The translations under genes and the position numbers were made by a program. This document shows positions 34,298-43,332 of a DNA stretch of 64,000 nucleotides, piece after piece. Each line of letters starts with the position of its first letter. The first letter of the stretch is position 1. The notes beneath the pieces are model-generated. The model did not search any database and was not told the DNA's origin. It saw only the letters and a list, made by a program, of their open reading frames with translations. Source of the stretch: Ralstonia pickettii DTP0602 (GTDB lineage: Bacteria; Pseudomonadota; Gammaproteobacteria; Burkholderiales; Burkholderiaceae). The DNA is taken from NCBI GenBank assembly GCA_000471925.1, contig CP006668.1:62001-126000 (forward strand), written 5' to 3'.

Positions 34298-37200
34298 ATG
34301 AGACTGACTGCGCTTTCCCCTGCCTTGCTGTCGCTGCTGGTCGCGGCCGGCGGTGCGTTGCTGACGGCGGGAGCATGGCGCCAGGCGCAGCAGCTGGAGC
34401 ACCAGCTGGCGCAGCAGCGTTTCGACGTGCTGCTGGGGCAGGCCGGCAGCGCGCTGCGCGAGCGCATGCTGGACAACGAACGCCTGCTGCGCGGCGTGGC
34501 CGGCCTGATCACGGCCAATCCCGCCACCTCGCGTGCGCAGTGGCGCAACTACCTCTATACCGCCCAGCTCGACGAACTGCCCGCCGGCACCCAGGCGATC
34601 GGCTACGCCCCGCTGACGACGCCGCAGCATTCCGTGCGGCTGGTGCAGGCCGCGCGCGCCGACGGACTGGCCAGCTACGAGATCCATCCCCCCGGTCCGC
34701 GCGACCTGTATGCGCCGATCCTCTATATCGAACCGCTGGCGGGCAGGAACGCCCGCGCCGTGGGCTTCGACATGCTTTCCGAGCCGACCCGGCGCGCCGC
34801 GCTGGAGGCCGCCCGCGACAGCGGCGAACCGCGGCTCACGCGCCGGCTCGAACTGATCCGCGAATCCGAAGCCTCGGTACAGCAGCACGGCGCCCTGGTA
34901 TTCCTGCCGGTCTATGGCGGCGGCGTGGCGGTCAGCACGGTGGCGCAGCGGCGCCAGGCGGTGGTGGGCTATGTCTACGTGTCGCTGCGCCTGGGCGACC
35001 TGATGCGCGCGGTCAGTGGGCCGGCGGCTGCCGAACTGGAGCTGTCGCTGCATGAAGGCAGCCCCGGCGTGCCCGGTGCGCTGCTGTCCGGCGAACCGAC
35101 CGAGGGCGAGCGCCGCGACGACGGCAGCGCCCCGTGGCTGCGCGGCGAACGCTTGATCCAGTACGGCGGCGGCACCTGGACGCTGCGCGGCGCCACCCGC
35201 CCCGCCTTCGAAGCCGGGTACGGCCAGCGGCAGGCCCGCCTGACGCTGGCTGCGGGCTCGTTGGTCACCGTGCTGCTGGCCTGGCTCACTTACGCGCTGG
35301 CCCGCCAGCGCCGCACCGCGCGGCAACGCGAAGCGCAGGCCGTCCATGCCTGGGAGGACGACAGCGCGATGCTGCAGGCCTGCATGGCGCAAGCCGCGGA
35401 CGGTTTTATCCTGACCGATGCGCAGGGCGTGGTGGTGCGTGCCAGCGAGCGCGCCGGGCAACTGTTCGGCACCGCTCCCGGCGCGCTTGCCGGGCGCAGC
35501 CTCGACACCCTCGTACCCGGCGCCGCCGGCGTGGTCCCCAGTGGCGCGGCGGCGTTGCCCGCCGCGCACCGCGAACTGACCGGCGTGCGCGACGACGGCG
35601 GCCGCTTCGCGCTGCGCGCCGGCGCGGCCCGGCTGCCGGGCGCCGAAGGCGGCGCCGCGCACCGGCTGTGGGCGGTCACGGACCTGCAGCCCGAGCGCCA
35701 GGCACAGCAAGACCGCGCGTTGCAGGCAGCGCGCTACACCGGGCTGCTCGAGCATGCCGCGTTCTGCGTAATCACGTTCGACGAAGACGGCCTGATCACC
35801 GGCATCAACCCCGCGGGCGAGCGCATGCTCTGGTACACCGCGGCCGAGCTGGTGGGCCGCATGCGCATGACCGGGCTACACGTAGCCGACGAACTGGCAG
35901 CCCATGCGCGAGCCCTCGCGCACGAACTGGGCGAGCCGGTCCCCGGCGGCCTGCCCGCGCTGGTGGCCAAGGCGCGGCTGGGCCTGCGCGACGAACGCGA
36001 GTGGACCTGGGTGCGCAAGGGCGGCTCGCGCATGCCGGTGCAGATGACGGTGGCCGCGTTGCCGGCGCCTGCGGATCCGGCCGCGTTGCCCACGGAGGAC
36101 GCGACCGTGCCGCCCGCGCCGTCGGCGGGCTACCAGGCCATCGCCTACGACCTGACCGAACGCCGCCGCGTGGACGAATACATCCGCCATCTCGCGCTGC
36201 ACGACCCCCTCACCGGCCTGCCCAATCGCGCAGAACTGAACGAGCGCGCACAGCCGCTGCTGCTGCACGCGCGCCGCCACGGCGAGCGCGTGGCGCTGCT
36301 GCTGCTCGACCTGGACCACTTCAAGCACATCAACGATTCGCTGGGGCATCCGGTCGGCGACGACGTGCTGCGCACCATGGCCGACCGCCTCAAGGGTGCG
36401 GTGCGCCAGGGCGACCTGGTGGCGCGCATGGGCGGCGATGAATTCGGCGTGGTGCTGGGCGGCCTGCGCCATGACAGCGAAGCCGAGCTGATCGCCGCCA
36501 AGATCCAGGCGCGCATCAATGAAGAACTGCAGGCCGGCGGCCAGCGCTTGCGCGGGACGGCGTCGATCGGCATGGCGGTGTTCCCGGACGACGGCGATAC
36601 CCTGACCGAGCTGCTCAAGTGCGCCGATGCGGCCGTCTACGCCGCCAAGCAGGGCGGGCGCGCGCAGCTGCGCCGCTTTGCCAGCGAAATGGCCGAGGCC
36701 TCGCTGGCGCGCTTCACCATCGAAGGGCTGCTGCGCCGCGCGCTGGCCGGCAATGAGTTCCGCCTGCGCTACCAGCCCATCGTCGATACCGCCACGCTTG
36801 CGATCACGGGCGTGGAAGCGCTGATTGCCTGGGACACCCCGGAACGGGGCCCGATGCAGCCGTCAGAGTTCATCCCCATCGCGGAGCAGAGCGGCCTGGT
36901 CGCGCCGCTTGGCGAATGGACCCTGGCCACTGCCTGCCGCGAGATCCAGGCCCTGCGCCAGGCGCTCGGCCGCGACATCGAGGTGGCGGTCAATATCTCG
37001 CCGCTGCAGCTGCGCCAGGCCAACTTCCCCGACACCGTGGCGCGCTGCCTGCGGGAGGCCGGCCTGCCGCCGCAGGGGCTGGTGATCGAGGTCACCGAAG
37101 GCATCCTGGTCGACGGCGGCGAGACCACCATCGAGACCTTCCGCCGCCTGCGCGAGCTGGGCGTGGGGCTGTCGATCGACGACTTCGGCACCGGCTACTC

Positions 37201-37531
37201 CGGGCTGAACTACCTGACGCGGCTGCCGATCAGCCGGCTGAAGATCGACAAGTCCTTTGTCGACGACGTCGACGCGCCCGGCCACGACCAGGCGGTGGCA
37301 GCGGCGATCATCGCGCTGGGCCACCAGCTGCACCTCAAGGTGATCGCCGAAGGCGTGGAAACCGCGGCGCAGTTTGCCTTCCTGCGGGAGCAGGGGTGCG
37401 ATGGGGCGCAGGGGTTCCTGTTCTGCCAGGCGGTGCCACCGCAGGCGCTGAGGGAACTGCTGGAAGCCGGGTTTGACGAGCGGATCCCGGTGCCGGTGCC
37501 GGTGAACGGCGCCGAGTTGCGCGAGCCGTAA
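34298..37531 (+). CDS. CHASE-PAS-GGDEF-EAL c-di-GMP enzyme
   Basis: A 1077-residue inner-membrane protein. The start at 34298 gives an N-terminal membrane span, then a periplasmic CHASE domain (YLYTAQLDELPAGTQAIGYAPL; IHPPGPRDLYAPILYIEPL), a second span (LTLAAGSLVTVLLAWLTYALARQ near residue 315), two PAS-like regions, GGDEF and EAL. The cyclase site is intact (RMGGDEFGVVLGG with I-site RQGD). The phosphodiesterase site also looks complete: EALIAW, NISPLQLRQ, EVTEGIL and DDFGTGYSGLNYL. It may therefore both make and break c-di-GMP, with direction set by the sensors. An earlier in-frame ATG at 34145 would add 51 unconvincing Arg-rich residues. Confidence 0.9.
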   Translation: MRLTALSPALLSLLVAAGGALLTAGAWRQAQQLEHQLAQQRFDVLLGQAGSALRERMLDNERLLRGVAGLITANPATSRAQWRNYLYTAQLDELPAGTQAIGYAPLTTPQHSVRLVQAARADGLASYEIHPPGPRDLYAPILYIEPLAGRNARAVGFDMLSEPTRRAALEAARDSGEPRLTRRLELIRESEASVQQHGALVFLPVYGGGVAVSTVAQRRQAVVGYVYVSLRLGDLMRAVSGPAAAELELSLHEGSPGVPGALLSGEPTEGERRDDGSAPWLRGERLIQYGGGTWTLRGATRPAFEAGYGQRQARLTLAAGSLVTVLLAWLTYALARQRRTARQREAQAVHAWEDDSAMLQACMAQAADGFILTDAQGVVVRASERAGQLFGTAPGALAGRSLDTLVPGAAGVVPSGAAALPAAHRELTGVRDDGGRFALRAGAARLPGAEGGAAHRLWAVTDLQPERQAQQDRALQAARYTGLLEHAAFCVITFDEDGLITGINPAGERMLWYTAAELVGRMRMTGLHVADELAAHARALAHELGEPVPGGLPALVAKARLGLRDEREWTWVRKGGSRMPVQMTVAALPAPADPAALPTEDATVPPAPSAGYQAIAYDLTERRRVDEYIRHLALHDPLTGLPNRAELNERAQPLLLHARRHGERVALLLLDLDHFKHINDSLGHPVGDDVLRTMADRLKGAVRQGDLVARMGGDEFGVVLGGLRHDSEAELIAAKIQARINEELQAGGQRLRGTASIGMAVFPDDGDTLTELLKCADAAVYAAKQGGRAQLRRFASEMAEASLARFTIEGLLRRALAGNEFRLRYQPIVDTATLAITGVEALIAWDTPERGPMQPSEFIPIAEQSGLVAPLGEWTLATACREIQALRQALGRDIEVAVNISPLQLRQANFPDTVARCLREAGLPPQGLVIEVTEGILVDGGETTIETFRRLRELGVGLSIDDFGTGYSGLNYLTRLPISRLKIDKSFVDDVDAPGHDQAVAAAIIALGHQLHLKVIAEGVETAAQFAFLREQGCDGAQGFLFCQAVPPQALRELLEAGFDERIPVPVPVNGAELREP

Positions 37532-37710
37532 GCCCCCGGGCGATCTGCCAGCAACTTGCCGGCTACTGGAAGGGCCCGATCAGGAACGACTTTGACTCGG
37601 CCAGCGCCAACCGCGACCGCATTCCGGCCGAACGGCGCAAGTGCTACGAAGGGAGGGCTGAGGAGGGGTCAGCGGGGCGAATCCGCGCAACGGATGGCGC
37701 GGGCGGGCTC

Positions 37711-37725
37711 CGCAGAAACGGGTAC
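37711..37725 (-). repeat. Distant inverted copy of the 6 kb intergenic repeat
   Basis: CGCAGAAACGGGTAC is the exact reverse complement of GTACCCGTTTCTGCG, the core of the copy at 6426-6444. Confidence 0.6.
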
Positions 37726-37770
37726 GGTTGCGTGCTGTCATTGCCGTTGTCCTTGTCGCCCTGGTCGGGT

Positions 37771-38094
37771 TCAGACCTCGCGCGGCGCTTCGGCTGTGTC
37801 CGGCCCGTCGGCGTGCAGGCGGCGGTACAGGTCGTCGATGCGCTGGCGGCTGGACTGCAGTTCTTCTCGGCCGCGCTCGGTCAGCTGGTAGACGCGGCCG
37901 ATGCCGTCGCGGAGCACGCTTTCCAGGTAGCCTTCCATCTGCAGCGCGCGCAGCAACGGGCGCACGGTGCCGATATCGACCTGGAAGCCGTACTCCAGCA
38001 GCATGTCGGCGAGCATCGCCACTGTGGCCGGGACTTCGAGGGCGAATTGGAGGACGTAGACGCGGGCTAGCAGGCCAAGGAACTGTCGTTTCAT
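37771..38094 (-). CDS. PadR family transcriptional regulator
   Basis: A 107-residue winged-helix protein. The PadR layout is visible: an N-terminal helix (MKRQFLGLLARVYVLQFALEVPATVAMLADMLLEYG), recognition helix region VDIGTVRPLLRALQMEGYLES, and the wing GRVYQLTERGREELQ, ending in a short coiled helix. PadR proteins repress nearby genes in response to phenolics, drugs or stress. The DNA-facing start here is less basic than usual. Nearby targets are unclear: the c-di-GMP gene upstream is convergent and the EamA exporter lies 540 bp away. Confidence 0.8.
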   Translation of the reverse strand: MKRQFLGLLARVYVLQFALEVPATVAMLADMLLEYGFQVDIGTVRPLLRALQMEGYLESVLRDGIGRVYQLTERGREELQSSRQRIDDLYRRLHADGPDTAEAPREV

Positions 38095-38254
38095 GTGGCT
38101 GGCAACGCGGCAGCCGCGGCGATGGTTGACGCGGGTGGCGTTTCGGATGTTTGGGATTGCAGACGTTGTGCGACTGGGAGCACGTGGGCGGAAGGTTCGC
38201 CACGGCGCAGCGGTAACGGGCGGCGCCGGAAGGTACGCATTTTACCGGCCGTAC

Positions 38255-38286
38255 AAAAAAAGAAGCCGCCAGAGTCCTGGCGGCTT
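38255..38286 (-). terminator. Intrinsic terminator on the minus strand
   Basis: Perfect 10-bp arms AAGCCGCCAG / CTGGCGGCTT with a 4-nt loop; on the minus strand the stem is followed by C and seven T. No minus-strand gene lies within the 300 bp to its right. Confidence 0.75.
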
Positions 38287-38313
38287 GTCGGGAATGCGTC
38301 GGAGGGGTCAATT

Positions 38314-38335
38314 AACTCTGGCGCAGACCAGAGTT
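38314..38335. repeat. Inverted repeat AACTCTGG/CCAGAGTT
   Basis: Perfect 8-bp arms around a 6-base loop (CGCAGA), flanked by AATT and TAATT. It lies 28 bp from the minus-strand terminator. Confidence 0.6.
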
Positions 38336-38633
38336 TAATTTAATCGAATGCGGCTTGTCACGTATCCGTATCAACTCCCCCTCCTGCGGGGGGTATGAGT
38401 GCAGGCACTTTGTAGAAATCGAGTTGTTTTTGTGTGACATTGTGCTGAAAACGTCGCCTAACACCGTTGTAGATCAGTCAACGGCGAATAAAAAAACCTG
38501 CTCAGCTGGCGATGCCGGTGCAATAACCGGCCGAGGCACAGGTCCGAAACCAGCTTGCGGCACGCCCCGGACAGGGGTCAAATCGCGCCAACCCCCTCAC
38601 CGCCCTGGCCTGTCCAGCGCTACTTTCACCGCC

Positions 38634-39557
38634 ATGAAACTCGCCGATCTCGCCCGACTGCTTGCCCTGGCTGCCATCTGGGGCGCCAGTTTCCTGTTTA
38701 TCCGCATCGGCGCGCCGGTGCTGGGACCGATGCCGACGGCCTTCGTACGGGTCCTGATCGGCGCCGTCACGCTGGCCGCCTGCCTGCCGCTGCTGCGGCT
38801 GCGCTGGGACATGCGCGGCAAATGGCGCGCGGTGCTGGTGCTGGGGGTGGTCAATTCCGGCATCCCGTTCGTGATGTACGCGATCGCGGCGCTGTGGCTG
38901 CCGGCGGGCTATTCGGCGGTGTTCAACGCCATGACACCGCTGATGGGCGTGTTGATCGGCGCGGTGGCCTTCTCCGAACGGCTCACGCGCGCCAAGGCGC
39001 TGGGCGTGCTGCTGGGCGTGGCCGGGGTAGCGGTGCTGACGCGCACCGGGCCGGTGGCATTCTCGCTGGACGTGCTGCTGGGCGCGCTGGCGTGCCTGGT
39101 GGCCACCGCCTGCTACGGCCTGGCCGGCTTCCTGGCCCGGCGCTGGATCACCGAGCGCGGCGGGCTCGACAGCCGCCTGGTGGCCGCCGGCAGCATGGTG
39201 GGTGCGACGCTGTTCCTGCTGCCGTTCTGCGTTGCGGCGCTCTGGCGCCATAACACGCTGCCCGCAGCCGGCGCCGGCGTGTGGGCGGCCATGCTCGGGC
39301 TGGGCGTCGTGTGCACGGCGCTCGCCTACATCCTCTACTACCGGCTGATTGCCGATCTCGGCCCGGTGCGCTCGCTGACCGTCACCTTCCTGATCCCGCC
39401 ATTCGGCATCGTCTGGGGCGCGCTGTTCCTGGGCGAGGCGCTGTCGTGGGCGTATGCGGTGGGCGGTGTGCTGATCGGGGTGGCAGTGTGGCTGGTGTTG
39501 CGGCCGGTGGCGGGGGCTAAGGCGACGGCGCAGGGACAGGCGGTGCCTGGTCGTTGA
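38634..39557 (+). CDS. EamA family (drug/metabolite) exporter
   Basis: A 307-residue inner-membrane protein with ten hydrophobic spans made of two EamA repeats. Diagnostic parts are LLALAAIWGASFLFIRIGAPVLGP at the start, GVVNSGIPFVMYAIAALWLPAGYSAVFNAMTPLMGVLIGAVAFSERLT at the end of repeat one, and TFLIPPFGIVWGALFLGEALSWAYAVGGVLIGVAVWLVLRP in repeat two. The start at 38634 is fixed by homology; the frame is open 93 codons upstream into the structured intergenic region without similarity. Family members export amino acids or other metabolites. Confidence 0.9.
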   Translation: MKLADLARLLALAAIWGASFLFIRIGAPVLGPMPTAFVRVLIGAVTLAACLPLLRLRWDMRGKWRAVLVLGVVNSGIPFVMYAIAALWLPAGYSAVFNAMTPLMGVLIGAVAFSERLTRAKALGVLLGVAGVAVLTRTGPVAFSLDVLLGALACLVATACYGLAGFLARRWITERGGLDSRLVAAGSMVGATLFLLPFCVAALWRHNTLPAAGAGVWAAMLGLGVVCTALAYILYYRLIADLGPVRSLTVTFLIPPFGIVWGALFLGEALSWAYAVGGVLIGVAVWLVLRPVAGAKATAQGQAVPGR

Positions 39558-39615
39558 TGCACTGAACTGCCCATACTGATTTTCCGTTTCTCGCCGCAAG
39601 GCGTCGCCAGGATGT

Positions 39616-39894
39616 CTATGTGTGCGCCGCCCGCGATCCCACCGCCGCCCCGGCGGCCACGTTGTACTGCTCGCGCACCATCATCACCACACGCCGCGCC
39701 TGGCGCAGGTGACGCACGGCATCGGCCTCCGTGCGTTCGGGGAAATCGACTTCGGCGCTCCAGTTGCAGCCGGTATGGTCCGGCCGGTGCACGCATACGG
39801 CGCGCAGCTGGCAGTCGTGGCAGCCGGGTTCCTGCCGCAGGCACAGGCTGAGCAGGCGTTTGAGTTCGGACAGCGGCTTGGTCAGGCGCGCCAT
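39616..39894 (-). CDS. Small Cys-containing conserved hypothetical protein
   Basis: A 92-residue protein with the motif CLRQEPGCHDCQLRAVCVHRPDHTGCNW, five Cys and two His in a short span (residues 18-44) that could hold a metal. A charged helical region with aromatic-free tail follows. It is transcribed toward the EamA gene and lies 63 bp after the Fur paralogue on the same strand, so the two may be cotranscribed. The metal-binding look and the Fur neighbour are suggestive only. Confidence 0.6.
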   Translation of the reverse strand: MARLTKPLSELKRLLSLCLRQEPGCHDCQLRAVCVHRPDHTGCNWSAEVDFPERTEADAVRHLRQARRVVMMVREQYNVAAGAAVGSRAAHT

Positions 39895-39957
39895 GGATGG
39901 CTCCGTCAGGTGCGCGGTATGCGGCGGCGGTCTCGCCGGAGCGCTTGCGCAGGGCGC

Positions 39958-40440
39958 TCAGGCCCCGGCTGGCAAGGCCGGCATGCGTTCGTCTTCGGTG
40001 GCACTGGCACGGCATGCAGGGCAAATGCCGTAAAGCACCAGCATGTGCTCGCGCAAGACAAAGGCGTTGTCGGCCGCCACCTGGCGCTGGCGCTGCTCGA
40101 TGCTTTCGTCGCGGAATTCTTCCACGCGGCCGCAGGCGACGCAGATCAGGTGGTCATGGTGGCCGCCTTCGTTGAGTTCGAATACGGCGTGGTCGGACTC
40201 GAAGCTGTGGCGCAGCAGGATGTCGGCCTGCACCAGTTGGTTGAGCACGCGGTACACCGTCGACAGCCCCGCGTCCTCGTCCTGCGTCAGCAGGATGCGA
40301 TAGACGTCTTCCGCGCTCAGGTGGCGCCGGGCGCTGGTGCGAAACACTTCAAGGATCCGCATGCGCGGCGAGGTGGCCTTCAGGCCGGCGCGCTTCAGGT
40401 GGATCGGGTCGGGCCTCTCGAATGGCATGGCGGATGACAT
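39958..40440 (-). CDS. Fur family transcriptional regulator
   Basis: A 160-residue metal-responsive repressor. The winged helix is LKRAGLKATSPRMRILEVFRTSARRHLSAEDVYRILLTQDEDAGLSTVYRVLNQLVQADILLR, and the dimer domain has the Fur-like metal site FELNEGGHHDHLICVACGRVEEF with the His-His-x-His cluster, the first CxxC (CVAC) and a later pair (CPAC). Compared with housekeeping Fur it has a longer tail and DAGLSTVYRV in place of IGLATVYRV, which suggests a paralogue. The start may be 40440 or 40428 (MPFERPD). No strong ribosome-binding site is seen. A Fur box lies 445 bp upstream. Confidence 0.88.
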   Translation of the reverse strand: MSSAMPFERPDPIHLKRAGLKATSPRMRILEVFRTSARRHLSAEDVYRILLTQDEDAGLSTVYRVLNQLVQADILLRHSFESDHAVFELNEGGHHDHLICVACGRVEEFRDESIEQRQRQVAADNAFVLREHMLVLYGICPACRASATEDERMPALPAGA

Positions 40441-40581
40441 GGGCTTGCTGCGGCTGTTGCCCCGCCGGGGCAGGGCGGCGCCCTGCCTGGCGCCGCGCGC
40501 GGGACGGCGTCTGTGGCTTGGCGGGATTTCAGGCTGGAAGCGCCAGGGCCGGCAAAGCAGTTGCGCTCGTCGTCCCTGGCG

Positions 40582-40605
40582 GCGCGCCGTGCCTGCACGG
40601 CGCGC
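40582..40605. repeat. Perfect 11-bp inverted repeat
   Basis: GCGCGCCGTGC and GCACGGCGCGC are separated by two bases. No T-run follows on either strand, so it is not a standard terminator. Confidence 0.7.
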
Positions 40606-40643
40606 GGAATAAAAAGGCGGCTTGGCTTGCCTGCGGAAGACGC

Positions 40644-40678
40644 GATCGGGAAAGCGGGGTCTGGTTGCTTTCCCGATC
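40644..40678. repeat. Perfect 12-bp inverted repeat
   Basis: GATCGGGAAAGC and GCTTTCCCGATC enclose 11 bases; pairing can continue outward through CGGAA/TTCCG with a bulge, giving a long stem. Confidence 0.8.
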
Positions 40679-40702
40679 TTCCGAAGACTGGCTACTGCCA
40701 AA

Positions 40703-40721
40703 CGCTCCGCGTGACGGAGCG
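40703..40721. repeat. 7-bp inverted repeat
   Basis: CGCTCCG and CGGAGCG flank CGTGA, forming a small hairpin next to the 12-bp repeat. Confidence 0.6.
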
Positions 40722-40883
40722 GTCCCCACAAAAGTCGGTGTCGAACGCCGCGCTGCGGCATCCGGAAATTCTCTTGTCCCTGCCAGCGCCCCGGCGGTGC
40801 CGCGTACCGCGGCGGCCATGGATCTGGCCGGACTGCCTGGCTGGCTGGTGAAGCACCGTGCGTCAGGCAGTGATCGAATGGTA

Positions 40884-40902
40884 AATGGGAATCGATCTCA
40901 TT
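40884..40902. promoter_or_regulatory. Fur box
   Basis: AATGGGAATCGATCTCATT differs at few positions from the canonical AATGAGAATCATTCTCATT. It lies between the 3' end of a LysR gene and the Fur paralogue. Confidence 0.65.
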
Positions 40903-40928
40903 ACAAGAGAAATTTTCTACTAGAACCG

Positions 40929-41858
40929 TCACGTTGATTGTCGAGGCGACGCGGCGAACATCGACATGCGCTGCGAGATATGTTCAAGCACCTCCAGCGC
41001 CGCCGCAGGCAACGGCCGTCCCGCCTTCACCAGCAAGCGCGCCTGGGTGCCCCGGAACAGCGGGTGCCGGATCGGCACGGCCACCAGGCTGCCGGCGCTG
41101 ATCTCGCGGTACGCCGCGAATTCGCCGACCAGCGTGATGAAGTTGTCGTAGGCGACCAGCTGCTTCAGCGCCGACAGCGAGTTGGTGACCAGCGTGGGCC
41201 GGATCGTGATGTTCTCGGCGAATTCCAGCATCTTGGCTGCATGGCCGATGCCATAGGACTCCGGCATCAGCGCGAGCGGATAGGCGAGCAGGTCTTCGAT
41301 GCCGGCCTCGCCGCCGCGCAATGCCAGCGGATGATCGTGCCGCGCCAGCAGCACGATCGGCTGCGGGGAACTGGCCCGGTATTCGATGCGCGGGTGCAGC
41401 GGCGGGTTGAACGCCAGGCCGATATGGGCGCGGCTTTCCGCCACTTCATTGAGCACATCGTCGACCGGCAGGATCTCGAGCCGGATATCGACCAGCGGGA
41501 ACTGCGTGCAGAACGGCGCGATGACCTCGTTGACCAGCGCATCGACATACCCCTCGCTCAGGACCAGCCGGACGTTGCCTTGCTGCAATCCCTTGAGCGC
41601 GTGCAACTGGTCTTCGAGCTTTTCCTGGTGCGACCGGTAGCCGCGCCAGAACTCCAGCAGGTGCCCGGCCGCTTCGGTCGGCCTGACGCCGCGCGCCTGG
41701 CGTTCGAACAGCGTCGTGCCCAGCTCTTCCTCCAGCAGCCTGATCTGCCGGGTGATCACCGAAGGCGAGGTATTGAGGCTCTCCGCCGCCCCGCGGATGG
41801 TCCCGTGCGCCATCACCTCACGGAAGTAACGCAACCGCTGCTGATTGATCTCACGCAT
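40929..41858 (-). CDS. LysR family transcriptional regulator (creatininase locus)
   Basis: A 309-residue LysR regulator. The start at 41858 gives [65 protein letters not shown], a complete HTH; the 29 upstream codons in frame are not conserved. The effector domain begins at [16 protein letters not shown]. It is divergent from the MFS transporter 187 bp away and probably activates the transporter/creatininase/SDR group. Confidence 0.9.
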   Translation of the reverse strand: MREINQQRLRYFREVMAHGTIRGAAESLNTSPSVITRQIRLLEEELGTTLFERQARGVRPTEAAGHLLEFWRGYRSHQEKLEDQLHALKGLQQGNVRLVLSEGYVDALVNEVIAPFCTQFPLVDIRLEILPVDDVLNEVAESRAHIGLAFNPPLHPRIEYRASSPQPIVLLARHDHPLALRGGEAGIEDLLAYPLALMPESYGIGHAAKMLEFAENITIRPTLVTNSLSALKQLVAYDNFITLVGEFAAYREISAGSLVAVPIRHPLFRGTQARLLVKAGRPLPAAALEVLEHISQRMSMFAASPRQST

Positions 41859-42045
41859 GCCTGGAATCTGCCTGAACCGCTGTGTGGAAGAGAGCGCAAC
41901 CGTACCCCGACCGGCACGGCCGCAGTTGTGTTGCTCACGGAACAACGAAGTGTGAATTTAGTTGCTGTTGGTCGCAAGCCCTGCACTGCCAATAATCCCT
42001 CCAGCTCGCTGAAAAAAAGATCACACAACGCTTTTGGAGACAGGC

Positions 42046-43332
42046 ATGTTAGTGATTTCGAATGCAGGCGCCGTCGACGACACTTCGGCCCTTTACAACA
42101 AGATCAACCTGCGGCTGCTGCCGTTCCTCCTGGTCTGCTACCTCTTTGCCTACCTGGACCGGGTCAATATCGGCTTTGCCAAGCTGCAGATGCAAAGCGA
42201 CCTCGGCTTCTCCGACGCGGCCTACGGCGTCGGCGCGGGGATCTTCTTTATCGGCTATGTGCTGTTCGAGATTCCGAGCAACCTGATGCTGCCGCGCGTC
42301 GGCGCGCGCAAGACCTTCAGCCGCATCATGGTGCTGTGGGGCATCACGTCGGCCTGCATGCTGTTCGTGCGCGATGTGCCGACCTTCTACGCCATGCGCT
42401 TCCTGCTCGGCATCTTCGAGGCGGGCTTCGCGCCGGGCATGATCTACTACCTGTCGTGCTGGTACGGGCCGCAGCGCATGGCGCGCGCCATCGCCATTGT
42501 CTTTCTGGCGGGCCCGATCGGCGGCATCGTCGGCGCTCCTGCGTCGGCGTGGCTGATGACGCAACTGGCCGGCACCGCCGGCATGGCCGGCTGGCAATGG
42601 ATGTTCCTGGTCGAAGGGCTGCCCTGCGTGCTGCTCGGCGTCCTCGCGCTGTCGCTGGTGCCGGACCGCCCGGCCGATGCGAAGTGGCTGACGGACCAGG
42701 AGCGGCGCATGCTCGAAGCCGAACTCGGCGTCGGCGCGGCGCACAAGCACTCGTTCAAGGCCGTGGCCAAGGATCCCAAGGTTTATGTGCTGGCGCTAGC
42801 CTACTTCTGCGTCATCGCCGCCATCTACGCCATCAGCTTCTGGCTGCCGAGCCTGATCAAGGCGCAAGGCGTCACCGACACCGTGCAGCTCGGCTGGTAC
42901 GCCGCCGTGCCCTATATCGGCGCCGCCTTCGGCATGTACTACATGGGCCGCCGCTCGGACCGCAAGGGCGAGCGCCGCTACCACGCCTCGGTGCCCGCGC
43001 TGTGCGGCGCCCTGTTGCTGGCCGGCTCGACCCTTGCCGATGGCCACCTGGGGCTGACGCTGGTGCTGCTCACGCTCGGCACGACGTCGCTGTGGATGAC
43101 CTACACGGTGTTCTGGGCCATGCCCGCCGAGTACATCAAGGGCCCGGCCGCCGCCGGCGGCATTGCGCTGATCAACACCATCGGCCTGTCCGGTGGCTTC
43201 TGGGGGCCCGCCATCATCGGCTGGGCCAAGACAGCCACGGGTACCTTGCATGCCGGCATGCTGGTCCTGGCCGCATTGCCGCTGATCGCCGCGCTGATCA
43301 TTCTCACCAACAAGCTGCCAGCACGCCGCTAG
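42046..43332 (+). CDS. ACS-type MFS transporter for an organic anion
   Basis: A 428-residue 12-span permease of the anion:cation symporter family (phthalate, tartrate or glucarate permease-like). Typical sequences are FLLVCYLFAYLDRVNIGFAKLQMQSDLGFSDAAYGVGAGIFFIGYVLFEIPSNLMLPRVGAR in spans 1-2, RFLLGIFEAGFAPGMIYYLS in span 4 and FWLPSLIKAQG in the second half. The ATG at 42046 has GGAGA ten bases upstream; a TTG four codons earlier is a weaker alternative. It is followed by the creatininase gene after 44 bp and controlled by the divergent LysR. Confidence 0.92.
   Translation: MLVISNAGAVDDTSALYNKINLRLLPFLLVCYLFAYLDRVNIGFAKLQMQSDLGFSDAAYGVGAGIFFIGYVLFEIPSNLMLPRVGARKTFSRIMVLWGITSACMLFVRDVPTFYAMRFLLGIFEAGFAPGMIYYLSCWYGPQRMARAIAIVFLAGPIGGIVGAPASAWLMTQLAGTAGMAGWQWMFLVEGLPCVLLGVLALSLVPDRPADAKWLTDQERRMLEAELGVGAAHKHSFKAVAKDPKVYVLALAYFCVIAAIYAISFWLPSLIKAQGVTDTVQLGWYAAVPYIGAAFGMYYMGRRSDRKGERRYHASVPALCGALLLAGSTLADGHLGLTLVLLTLGTTSLWMTYTVFWAMPAEYIKGPAAAGGIALINTIGLSGGFWGPAIIGWAKTATGTLHAGMLVLAALPLIAALIILTNKLPARR

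Larger units (their letters stand above)
38095..38633. other. Hairpin-rich, lower-GC intergenic region
   Basis: A 539-base gap with no supported protein gene. Its middle (about 38310-38520) is clearly less GC-rich than its surroundings. It contains two hairpins (38263-38286 and 38314-38335); the first has a T-run on the minus strand. A minus-strand small RNA or a remnant of foreign DNA are both possible. Confidence 0.5.
40441..40928. other. Structured intergenic region upstream of the Fur paralogue
   Basis: A 488-base gap without a supported protein gene. It holds three perfect inverted repeats (40582-40605, 40644-40678, 40703-40721) and a Fur box at 40884-40902. Together they suggest an iron-regulated transcript running leftward, either a long leader of the Fur gene or a small RNA. 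Confidence 0.5.

Noticed and set aside
31718..35755. 1345-codon minus-strand frame across two c-di-GMP genes
   Set aside because: Arg/Ala/Gly-rich antisense and off-frame translation of two well-supported genes on opposite strands.
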